This document shows, in pieces, positions 47,940 to 59,000 of a DNA stretch of 64,000 bases. Both the position numbers and the translations under genes were made by a program. Source of the DNA: Pycnopodia helianthoides (taxonomy: Eukaryota; Echinodermata; Asteroidea; Forcipulatida; Asteriidae); the NCBI GenBank assembly GCA_032158295.1, contig CM063252.1, forward strand, positions 16,292,138 to 16,356,137, read 5' to 3'. The notes under the pieces are model-generated. The model saw only the letters and a program-made list of their open reading frames with translations. It searched no databases and was not told where the DNA came from. Numbering within the stretch: the stretch's first letter is position 1; every line of letters starts with the position of its first letter.

Positions 47940-50178
47940 CAATCGTAAATCTTGGTTACAACATTTTGGGAGTCAACTTCCTCTTTTGTTGCTGTGCAGT
48001 GCGCGTGACCGAAACACGCCCAGTTAGACGTGCACCGTGCAGTTGAATCCCATAATGGCAGTCCATTGGCAAACAATAGCCGCATATGACGTCAGTGTCA
48101 GGGGTCAAAAGCCAGTTTTTGTCTCATTAAATTTATCAAGTATCAAGTGCCTAGGACGCAATACCAATCTTTGAATATGTAAGACGGCACACAACCTTAC
48201 CACCACCAACCGAAATATCTCTGTTTGCAACTTAACCATTAAAAAACTATTACACAACTCTGAATTCACTTTAATAATTATTGAAGTTAAATAGCAAGTA
48301 TCTTTAGTTATATTGTGTACAAAATTAGTGGTTTTTATATAAAAGTGTATTTATACTTTACATTTTTTGTTTGTATAATTATTATACATTGTTGGCCGTT
48401 GGACCCAATCGGCCAATAGGCCTATTGCTGAAATACATTTAAAGTGTTATATTTGTTATGTACGAAATAAACTCCCTAAATACTGACCGCTTGCTTGTAG
48501 CTTCTTTTGGTACATTCTTGTTCCCATCCCAAATTAAAATTACTTGTTCTGTCAAAACTATCTGTAAGATTGAGTATTTATGAAGATCGAACTTAAAGCG
48601 ATAATTTATTTTCGCTCGTCCCCAGCGCCTTGCCTTAAAACCAAAGGCGCTGGGATGGGCAAACGTATCGTTAACGTTAATGCTCAGTCCCATGCTCAGT
48701 CCCATCATGCATCACACTCACACTGCAAGCACTGCACGCATGACGTACTTCCTGAACAAGAATCTGTGCAAGCTGATTAGCCCATCCCAGCGGTCCTGGA
48801 TAGGCCGCTGGGGCCAAGAGAATAATTTATTCAAAAGTACCTGATTTGTATCACATTCGTGACCAAAAGCAACACAGGCTTCGTCCGGATCGAGTGGCTT
48901 CGGCTACGGCTATGACCGTTGACTACAGCGATAACGTTGAATCGGACTTTTTTTTCGTTCTCCAGGCATAGCCACTGCCCAATCCATTGATTCGGACACG
49001 GCCTCAACACTCACATACGTCGTGATGACGTGTCCGTGTCTCAGTTTACCAACGAACCGGACTCCAAAAATGGCGTCCGAATAAATACATGCAGCCCCCC
49101 CCTCACTCATCACCAATGGTCCAATGACACTATTGTCACATTGTTACATTAACCGTAGCTGCAGTATGCTTACATTATACAACTTTAATGTTCGATAATG
49201 CTTGCATCATTTGCAATGAAGTACTGCCAGGACAAGAGTTCAAACAAAAGTATCGTTCGATACACATTTTGTTCATAATTCACCTTTTATATTACACTCT
49301 GTATAATCTAACTTGAGGAACCAAGTTGGCATAAAATGGGTTTTAATTGGTTCTGACAACTCCAGTCAATAGAGGGCAGTATATATAGTATAATACAGTG
49401 TACCGTACTTTAAAATGGCGGTTCTTTATAAGCAATAACTCTGCAACGGAATACGCAGTAATAGCAAAGAAGTGTCAACTGGGTATTTTCATTCAGTATG
49501 AATGCAGAGGAATCTGAAGAAATTTGCTGTTGCAAAATAGAAGTTAGTTTTTTGGCAACAATTCCACAGCGACGACATGGCCTAGAATATTTGGCGTATG
49601 TGGCCAATAATGATTTGGAACACAAAAAGTTGGAAACCGAAGATCAAACACAATACATCGTGTCCGTGGGACGGTAGTGGTATAATGGAAGACTTTCTTT
49701 CAAATAAAAATGTCAATTAAAACACCGTTGCAAACTTTTAAACGTTGCAAATTCCTCAAATTCTCGACTGAACAAAGAACACCGTGTACTTTTTCATATG
49801 GTCCCATTGAACGCACGTGATACAAAGCTTTCCGTCGAAGCTGGTTTCAATAATGTTTGTGTTGCACTCGGCATCGCTTGCTACTTTCGGGTTCCATAAT
49901 GGTAGCAGCGTTTTGGGCATTAACTCTGCGGTCTTTAAACTCCATTAATGAAAGCAGTATGCCCTTTGTCGAAATTTAAATTATGCAAAATTTAATTTGT
50001 ATTACCTTTTCTCGATGACGAATTCACTATCCGTTCAACTTGTGAAATGGTTTCAGAGGCAGAATTCGATTTCCCTTGCAAAAGTTCAAAACATTGATCG
50101 CCTGATTTAAGCTTGTCGCGAGAGGGCGGTATTCGTTAAAATCCGGCATTGCTCCTTTCGTGGAAATACTTGTAGAGA
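47940..50178. other. Non-coding stretch with dispersed repeats
   Basis: 47951-48110 resembles 57355-57520 in word order ('gttgctgtgcagtgcg', 'cccataatggca', 'gcatatgacgtcagtg'), a dispersed repeat. A stable hairpin cccagcgcctt / aaggcgctggg lies at 48622-48656. No gene. Confidence 0.4.
48877..49005. mobile_element. Decayed 'GGCTACGGCTA' hairpin MITE
   Basis: 'ggcttcgtccggatcgagtg' and 'gcttcggctacggctatgac' are answered imperfectly by 'aggcatagccactgcccaat' and 'attcggacacggcctc'. A T homopolymer interrupts the loop. Confidence 0.5.
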
Positions 50179-50404
50179 ACTTGGGAGAGTTTGATAGTAA
50201 TTTTAGAGCTACAGGCAGTTGCCTGTGGTGGTTATATCGGATGAAATTGAAGTCTGGTGCATTAAAAGATACCTTTTAAAGCTTCGCATTATTTGTTAAT
50301 GGCACTTTCGTCAGCGTTTCATCAAGAACGCAAACAAGTTGCCCAGCTGGGTGGTCAGTGATTTCTGATTTGTCCTCGACCCGCAATTGCTGTGGTGTAG
50401 CCCA
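50179..50404. repeat. Dispersed repeat, copy 1
   Basis: Shares 'gggagagtttga', 'taattttagagcta(c/t)aggc', 'gaagtctggtgcatt', 'gtggtcagtgat' and 'ttgctgtggtgtagccca' with 51921-52148 in the same order. Non-coding. Confidence 0.7.
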
Positions 50405-50629
50405 TTCAAAAATAGCCACTAACTAATCATACTGACTAAACTTGTTGTCCATTTCGAATCCATGACACACTGAGAGAACCTTAGTAAAGTGATATTGACA
50501 ACCCTAGCTATTGAAAATATCGTATGTAGACTATAAAACGCCCCTGTGCTCACTACAACTTTAAAACAAAACATCTGACCGACATTGAAAGTGACTGCTC
50601 CGAAGGCAAACATCGCACCATCAAGTCGG

Positions 50630-50765
50630 AAGACAGCTAGTGGTCATTGGGTGAGCTCATCGGTTGTGCAGGTCTGGGGTTCACATCCCGTCCAAACTGT
50701 TTCTGCAGGCATGAACCCACTCGTTATTGTTGGTAAAACAATTCAACCGACTTGACGGGCGTGAG
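50630..50765 (+). repeat. Possible tRNA-derived SINE fragment
   Basis: 'gtgagctcatcgg' resembles a polymerase III A box, and 'ggttcacatcccgtcc' resembles a B box (nine of eleven positions of the GGTTCGANTCC core). The sequence around them does not fold as a tRNA that I can verify, and the box spacing is short. Offered as a weak call. Confidence 0.25.
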
Positions 50766-51395
50766 AAAATCGTGAGCATCGAAGGCCGAAGAGTTACTGC
50801 CGTCTGCGCTCCAGTGGGTGCATGTCCTGTTTGGGTTATAAAGTGGTAGACTTCTAGTCAAACCCTATTGGCTGTGGTGTGCTACTAAACTGGATACAGC
50901 GCGTTGTTCCACGTTGAACATTGCCAATAGATCGTGCATTCCATCGCGTCTCAACGAGTAGTTTCGGAAATCCGCATTCGGAACCAACAAGCAAAGCTTG
51001 GTAACAAATTCATTCAAGTCGTAGATGCATATCATGTGGTGATATTTCGTCTCCCGAAGTAAAGCACCGAAATATAGCAACGTGTACACGGTGCTCAGCT
51101 TATGACATAAGAAAACAAACTGTACATTACGTCACCTATCAGAGTTTGTGAGAAACTGAGACCGTACTCAGTTGAGTTTGTTATCATCAAGCTACCGTCT
51201 CTGACATTTGAATGGCTTGACCATTGATACCCGCCGTTGGGAACGGTGAAGCCGGTATGTATTGTGCTCAATGACGGTTTGCTGTTTCGTCTTTTGTTGC
51301 AGCGACACGCAAACCTCAATTCAGCCATCATCTCGCCACACAGGGATTTCTATCAAAAAGAAAAAGTACGGAAAACCAATGATTAAATGAAATTG

Positions 51396-51414
51396 TAGCG
51401 CCACCTAGTGGTCA
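51396..51414 (-). promoter_or_regulatory. CTCF-like motif
   Basis: tagcgccacctagtggtca on the plus strand is close to the reverse complement of the well-known CTCF core (CCANYAGRKGGCGCTA). Occupancy cannot be judged from sequence. Confidence 0.35.
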
Positions 51415-51448
51415 TATACTACCAATGTAAATAATAATAGACCGTGTA

Positions 51449-51590
51449 AGGCCGTATCCGAATCGGCGGCTACAGCTACGGCTATGACTGTTGCTAACGG
51501 TGTTGCTAAGGACGTCCTATAACCTTAACGCATGGTGCCGCGGGAAATCTAGCCGTAGCCGTAGCCGTAGCCGCCAATTCGGACACGGCC
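51449..51590. mobile_element. 'GGCTACGGCTA' hairpin MITE, complete copy
   Basis: Ends 'aggccgtatccgaatcggcg' / 'cgccaattcggacacggcc', with inner 'gctacagctacggct' / 'agccgtagccgtagc'. Same organisation and length as 41175-41316. Confidence 0.78.
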
Positions 51591-51683
51591 CAAGTCTCGC
51601 ACTAGCCTGAACATCTGACGTAACACTTGAGCGCCTGGCAGGATCCTGCAAGATGTATCTTTGACCTCGCATCCCGATCACAG

Positions 51684-51783
51684 TTTCGGCTACGGCTAGA
51701 TTTTTACGTCATCATGTATTGAAGTGCATCACCTTTAGTAACAGTCGTAGCCGTAGCTGTAGCCGCTAATTCGGATACAGCCG
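51684..51783. mobile_element. 'GGCTACGGCTA' hairpin MITE, left end lost
   Basis: Right end 'gtagccgctaattcggatac' intact; the left side starts inside the arm ('ttcggctacggctag'). Confidence 0.65.
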
Positions 51784-51852
51784 TTGTGTATTATACATAC
51801 GTGCCAACATTATGTACACGACGCAGCAGATTATCGAAAGTGGGGTAGCTGA

Positions 51853-52189
51853 CAAATTACGTAATTTCGAAGCGGATCAATCATTACACAAATATGGAAA
51901 GCTTACGTCACTTTAAGAGTACTCGGGAGAGTTTGACATTAATTTTAGAGCTATAGGCAGTTGCCTGTGGTAGTTATATTTGACGAAATAGAAGTCTGGT
52001 GCATTGAAAGATACTTTAGCTTCGAATTATGTTTTAACGGCACATTCGTCAGCTTTCCATTACGCAAATAATGGTAAATCAAGCTGTCCAGAAGGGTGGT
52101 CAGTGATATCTTGATTTTTCTTGACCCACCATTGCTGTGGTGTAGCCCAAATTACGTAATTTCGAAGCGGATCAATCATTACACAAATA
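51853..52189. repeat. Dispersed repeat copy 2 with a 42-bp exact direct repeat on its flanks
   Basis: A 42-base string beginning 'caaattacgtaatttcgaag' occurs at 51853-51894 and again, without a mismatch, at 52148-52189. Between them is a 26-base spacer and the repeat 51921-52147, whose other copy is at 50179-50404 without these flanks. Confidence 0.85.
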
Positions 52190-52747
52190 CCACTGCGTGT
52201 GCGCACAATGAAAACATTGGGCCTCTAAGACCAGTACCAAGGCAGGGGACCAGTCTAGTCTCGCGTGTACTTGGCTGCTATAGCCTGCCCGATAGCAATT
52301 TTTTTCGTACCACACTTGAGACAGGGGGTCAACAGTGAAGGGATCCGGGAAAGCGCCCATACCTTATGCGTGTATGCATTGGCTCTAGTATGGTACGGGA
52401 AAAAATCGTGCCCGATATGGGCAGAGGTCCCCCCCAATGTTCCCATACTATAACACACTATTTTCCTCTTGTATAGAACTCCCCCCCCCCAAATCCTGAA
52501 AAGAATTCTTGAGATTCCAAGCACACAATGAAGACACAATAGGGGGGGGGGGTTACCCTCTGCCCCATATGGAGCACCAATTGTTGGCTGCCGGTGCTGA
52601 GTTGGGTCCCTTAGGAATGCTTAATTGGGCCTGCTGAACAGCGGCAATCATAATCTGATAATCCACTTAGATCATAAAGTTGCTCTGAGGGGTACACTTG
52701 GCTTGAAAAACACATAATAAATACACATTGTCATTCGTCCCAATTTT
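52190..52747. other. Receptor 3' flank, probably including its 3' untranslated region
   Basis: Downstream of the receptor stop on the minus strand. C runs at 52481-52490 and G runs at 52542-52551. No AATAAA on the minus strand that I can find in this interval, so the transcript end is unknown. Confidence 0.4.
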
Positions 52748-53073
52748 TTATATTTTATTCCCACCATTTCCATTATTTGTAGAAGAGCTATACAAACAAA
52801 TTTCCTGTTGACTTACTCTGTCAAGATTAGCGTTTTGCCGTGACTTCCAGACGAACTCCGCCACCGCGGCCATGACGCCCGCTACGAGGCCCGATATGAG
52901 CACCAGGAAGATACCGCCGATGTTCTTGACGCCCAGCTCGCTGGCGTCCTCCTTCTGGTTCATCTTGGACTGGCAGTTGCTCGTCTTCCACCACTTGTTC
53001 TTGAGGCGGAGCAGGGTGTCGTCCTCTTGCAGTATGAGGATTGCTTTGGTTATTTCATCTCGTATGCCAGATT
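52748..53073 (-). CDS. GRIK2-like: GRIK-like terminal exon: end of S2, M4 and cytoplasmic tail
   Basis: Residues 535-642 and stop TAA at 52748-52750. The split codon C|AA (Gln) restores the family spacing in [17 protein letters not shown]; the acceptor is ..ctccctcaag ending at 53074. The exon continues through [13 protein letters not shown], with Cys 568 completing the disulfide, and [18 protein letters not shown] into M4 (586-610). The tail of about 30 residues, rich in Ser, Asn and Gly and ending NGNGGNKI, is much shorter than the long tails of vertebrate GRIK2 and lacks a recognisable PDZ-binding end. The first two thirds are GC-rich. I found no clear poly(A) signal within about 1.4 kb downstream. 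Confidence 0.96.
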
Positions 53074-56000
53074 CTTGAGGGAGCAAAATATGAAGGCCGA
53101 AATAATTATTTCAACAATCTGTTTGCTGCAAGTATAATTCTGTAAATGATTATTCAGAATTTCCCTAATCCTAAAAATGGAAACTACTCAAAATTGACGA
53201 GGCAACATACTTTTCCCTGTAACACCAGAGAAACGCGGTTGGCAAAAGTATACAGGCAGGCGGCCTTCGCTGCATAATTTAAAGGAACATTACAGAATTG
53301 GTAAGAAAAAAACTAGTAAAATATACTTTTTCATCACAGATTTACATAAAACTTACTAATGATGATGATAGTACAAAAACATCCCTTGAAATATTTCTGT
53401 CTGAAATGCCATATTTGATGAGAAATGAATAAACTAATTTTCCGATTGGAATTTTCGCTCAGTGAGCGTTGTATTCATTTTTTGAATCTATATGATTTCA
53501 TGCAAAATGTGTAATCAGGTTTTCACTATTTTCTCGTGACCGAGATGGCCGATCGATCTAAAACTTCTACAGGTTTGTCAGTTTATATGTATATGAAGGA
53601 ATACATAAAGTGCTTACACTGCCAGCAACTGCTTTGCTAGCAAAAAGAAAATGTAATGTTCCTTTAAAGGTTTCCGTTGCTTAGAAGAAAAAAAACTTAC
53701 GTAATGGTGTACCAATCCCATAGCCCCTGGAATTCAAGAGTCCACCAATCAGCGTCAAGTTACTGCAGTGCTGTGAGATCCTGTACTCAGCCGTAGTGGA
53801 CTCCAAAAGGAAGGCATAGTTCTTGCTATTTAAAACTCTCTCGATGCCCTCGTCGTAGGTTTTTGAAAATACGTTAGGCCGGGCACTCATAAATTCATAC
53901 ATTGTTTGGTACGTTGGGATGTTGGAGCGCTGTGGCAAAAAAAGAGAGAAAAACAAGAAATGTAACTCGTCAGGGCAGCCAATAGAGGTTTTACAGTCAC
54001 GTGATGTTATCACGTGACTGTGTGTTTGAGACGCCATATTGCCGGTCAATGACCGACAAAAAAAGTAGACGGTCACTATGTCACCTTAATGGTTTAATTG
54101 TCAACGGTCTAGCTTCTATCCCTTTTTGAAACATTCCCCCCCCCCCAAAAAAAAAACTCATTGTGTTTGATTCATAAACTGAATAACTGAAAGACATACT
54201 GGAAGATATTGATGATTGTCTACTTACGCGGAAGAATGTTTCCGTTGACCCACCGCTTCTGGTGCCGTATTCAATCTCTGTCTGTTTGGCGAGGTCATCG
54301 GCACTGCTGATCGGCGACACCATCCTCTCGACAGTCAAGAAAGCGGCTAGGTTCGCGGTGTACGAAGACACCAAGATCAGCGAGAAGAACCACCAGAAGC
54401 CGCTGAGGACGCGCGTGGAGAACGCCCTCGGGTTGACCTCGGACCCCTGCTGCATGAGCCCGCCGAAGGCGAACCAGAGGCAGTTGGTGAGGTTGAACTG
54501 GTTCTCCACCTCGTCGAAGGCGGGGTTGCACGGATGCGAGTTGTACCACTCGTACGGGCTGAACCGCGCCAGGAGGAACAGCGTGATGCTGACCAGGAAG
54601 AAGGCGATGACCACGTAGAGCCAGACGTCGAAGGAGAGCGGGTTGAGGAAGGAGAAGACGCCCGGGTTCTGAGGCTCGGGCGACCGGTACAGGATGGTGA
54701 TGCCGAGATGCATGTACGGCTTGGAGAAATCCACCACTTGTTCTCGACTGTATGTTATGGTCAATGGAGCCACAGCCAGGTCTGCTTTCTGTTAAAAAAC
54801 CGTATCAATAATTAACACTATTAACACATTTTTTCGTATTTCCTTCTTCTTTTATCAGTTTCAGTTAAACGGACTACACTTTTGACTCCACCTTAATGGT
54901 CCATCAGAAATAATGATAAAGTGCATTTTGTTAACACGAGAACACAGCTTTTTGACGTTTTTGTCTTTACCGTAGAAATTTGTGAAGAATTTTGACCACC
55001 CCCCCAAAAAAAAAACCCCACACAAAGCCCTCACCCTTTCCATGAGTTTCCCAACCATGCCATTCCATGTGCCGTCTTCCTTGGGTGAGCCATAGTTGTT
55101 GTCGTCTACCTCCACGATCTCGTACTGAAAGCCCACAATTTTGGAAATCTCGTGCAACATCTCAATGCAGTAACCAAAGTAACGGTCGTTACCCGTGAGA
55201 AGCTCCCCTTCTGTGTTTCGTTCTCTCTTCATGACGTAAGGTAGCTCCTGTAGTTTACACAAAAAGTTTACATCCATTAAAACCCCTTAAAGCAAAGTGA
55301 AATGCCCCGTGGGAGTCAAAGTCCTTGATAGACTAGGCCATTCCACATATCTAAGAGGGGGATCAGGTTCCAGAGTTTTTTTTTTTTTTTTGAGGGGCTG
55401 AAACATATTATTTTCACCCTTATACTTTGTGCACAACTTGTAAAGACATGCAGTCCACCTACTACGATCTAACCCTCTGATAACGTGGAGCCATCTGTTC
55501 TTTGTAGCAGGCTTCCAGATATCTTGCTGACAGCCTGCGCTAGATTCTGATGTTTCCAACACCCTTTCCCGCATGTCAATTAAACTTTTTGGATTACTTG
55601 GGAGCCAGTAATGAGTGGAACCTTCCTGCCTTTGAGTAATTCCTGGGGTTACTTCCGCACTTAAGGGGTAAAGATGGGAAGACTCCCTAGCCAGGCATGT
55701 TTTATCTGCCTCATGTATCCACAAAACGAGACCACTATTTTCAGCCCCATTTCATAATAACCAACCAATACTTACAATAATAGTTGTGACAATCAACGTC
55801 CTGTTTATCACTGATGCATTGTTGATGAGAAGTGCTTTGTCTCTGGGCTTAAGATAAACACCATCCTCGTAAATCCAGTATCCTCTCTGAGAAAAACACA
55901 AATCAACAGAGAAATGTCACCATGGGTTCGCATTGTTATGTCATTCATTCAGTATAGGCATCGGGAGGTTAGCTTGCGTTTTCTTGTGTTTACGATTGGC

Positions 56001-59000
56001 ACAAAATTAGTCGTTAAAGGCACTGTACACTATTGGTAATTACTCAAAATAATTGTTAGCATAACAACTTACTTGGTAACGAGCAATGGAGAGCTGTTGA
56101 TAGTATAAAACATTGTGAGAAACGGCTCCCTCTGAAGTAACGTAGTTTTTGAGAAAGAAGTAATTTCTCAGTAAAATATTTGAATTGATTTTAAGACCTC
56201 ACGCGTGAGGTCTCGAAATCAAGCATCTGAAAGCACACAACTTCGTGTGACAAGGTTGTTTTTTCTTCCATTATTATCTCGCAACTTCGACGACCAATTG
56301 AGGTCAAATTTTCACAGGTTTGTTATTTTTTTCTGCATATGTTGAGATACACCAAGTGAGAAGACTGGTCTTTGACAATTACCAAAGGTGTCCAGTGTCT
56401 TTAAGCAGCTGTTTGAAATTGACCTCGTACGCAGCCATCGTATTAGTTTTCAAAACGTGAGCCTTTCAAACGCAAGTTCAGCGCGCCCCTATCATATCTG
56501 TGAATGCCTAGTTTGGCCATGATAATGGTTTTCACTCAATGGGCCACTTACACCAGGCGGCGACAGATACACAATGAAGGAAGGAAGTGGACACACCAAG
56601 TAAGTTTCAATCGTCACATACTTCTTGGCCTTTGTACATTTCCGATAATAATAAAACATTGTGCATATGACGTCACTGGAGTAGCGCCCTCACATAGAGT
56701 CCAAAAAAGAGGTTGCTCACTGTGGCCCATCCTGTGCGCTGCTCATACTTTATCTGAGCGTTTCCATTATAGTTTCATCGTTGTTTTGCAGAATGATGTC
56801 AATGCATAAGGTCTATATGTCTGCTGCCACCTAGCGTTTATACTGAACGCCCCAAAGGTTCCAGGGCTTGTTTTCACAAAGCACTAAGATTTATCTTAAG
56901 ATGAGTTGTCGATATCACCACAGTGATTTGTGTTGTGACATCACACTTTGCTTAGCAAACAAGAGTGATGCACAGTTAATACCAATCTTCACTCTTTGCA
57001 AAATCGGCCCCATGCAGGACCAATCTGAGTGGTTGGTTCTAAATCAAATCATAAAAACGAATGCTGTTGTACCTGTTCCATTCCGTTTGAGTCAGACAAC
57101 TCCGATATGAACAGCTTGGGCTTGTCTCTTTCTCCGTGGGTATCAAAGGCCACATGTCCCGTCAGACCCTCCCGTAACTCCACCTGTATTAAAATGAATA
57201 CATCGCTATTATACAAATAATAAAAAAAAACGATATGGTATCCAATCCGAGTGTCATTCATAATTTTGTCGAGTGAACTTGCAATGCTTTCTTTTTAACG
57301 TAAGCTGACGACAGTTACTGGTCGTCCCCCTTTTGCCAAAAAGTTGTCATAGCAAAAATTTTGGAGTCAGTTTCCCCGCGTATTTTATTACTGTGCAATG
57401 CGAATCGGTGGTTAGACGCACACAGTAAATTGTACACACGCTATACAATAGTTGGTTCCCAAAATGGCACATACCAATGGCAGACAGTAGCCGTGTGTGA
57501 CGTTAGTGCAGGGAGTCTATCATGTTGGTTAAGTCATGGCGTCACAAGCGCGGGTATCTTCTGCAGGCCCAAAGTTGTTGCCACTTCCGGCTCCATCTGG
57601 CATGCGCTTTGTCATGTATAGTATTACAATAAGTCTTCTATTTCATTTTTCGAAAGCAGTTCTTATGACAGAAGCACAGTTATTAAAATTTTCTGGTATA
57701 TTCATCAAACGAAAACAAGTTCCGAATCAATGTTTCTGGTAATCGGTGGAGGCAGACTGTGTGGGGTGGGCGCAGCTTTCAGTCTGACGTCACACTTAGC
57801 CACATTTTCAGAAATAACACAAATTTAAGACTCACGCTTTTGAGATAGTTGGAGAGACTTCGACCGTCATCCCAAGACTTTGTCTGTTCACCGCGGAAGC
57901 ACGACATTGACTTGACGGTCATGTTCCGGCCAATAGACATGGCCAACAAGGCCTTAGCCATGACGTGGACTGCGTCGTACATCAATGCAGATTCCAACTA
58001 GTTGGAAAATGATTATAGAATAATGGGAGAAAGAAGAATTGTTAACGTCGGTGCAGATTGTCAGCTGTGAACCCTAGAACCTCCGGGGCCCCAATGGAGG
58101 CCTTTTTGAAGCGCTAGGTAACAGCAGACTCTTTACGTGAAATTCAGTGCTTTTAAAAACGTACGCTTGCCCTGAATGACGTCAAAAATACCCGATATGT
58201 CTGCTGCCACCTAACGTCTGAAAGTCCCCCAATTCACAAAGCCTGTTATAAAAAAACTTTGTTTGGCAAAGACACATTATTTCATTGCAAAAAAGTACAT
58301 TCACTATTCAAGTATATTGCCAGGTTGCGACCGAAGACTTCTCTAGCGTTGATTTGTGAGAATATTTAAAATGCCAATCAATAGAAATTATATTTGTACT
58401 TTCAGCCTTCCCCCTTACCGTTAGTCCACGCTCCATGGGGTTGGTTTCCGACCGTCTGAATCTTGCCCTCCACTCGGCCGCTATTCTGTTGAAGATCGCA
58501 CTCTCTGTATCGTACAGGTGTAAGGCAGTCAGGTTGACTCCATCCCCGGCATATCTGGACATGTTCAGCATTGTAACATCCTGCCAGAGTGAAGATAATT
58601 ATTAATAAAACAAAAGGCTCATCGCCTGCAATGTTTACATCAACATTCTGCTCATTCGCTATTAAAACTTAAAATCGAATCCGAAATTCGATCCTTCACA
58701 CCACAAAGCTTGAACTTTCTAATGCTAGTCATATTCGGATAATCTTCAAAAAATAAGGTATTATACAGAATCGGCAATGATAAAAAACATTAATGTTTAA
58801 TTTTAGTCTAAAGGCTTACTGATTGTGATTTTCAAACTAGAACCACTTTTTCTGTTAGACAATTCCCTCTGAAATGAGGTCATATTCGAGAAAACTGTAT
58901 CTGAAAACCTAAAAATCCGCATACAGCTGGTTTCTGTTTTTATAACCAAAATTAAGAACAATGTGTTTACATGCTGAAAAAATGTGCAAGGTGTTTCACT

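Noticed and set aside
48622..48656. Stem-loop that might be a histone 3' end
   Set aside because: Stem cccagcgcctt and its loop do not match the histone stem-loop consensus, and no histone frame is nearby.
54262..54815. Plus- and minus-strand frames of 84-118 codons over the receptor pore exon
   Set aside because: Shadows of the GC-rich receptor exon in other frames; the homologous frame is unambiguous.
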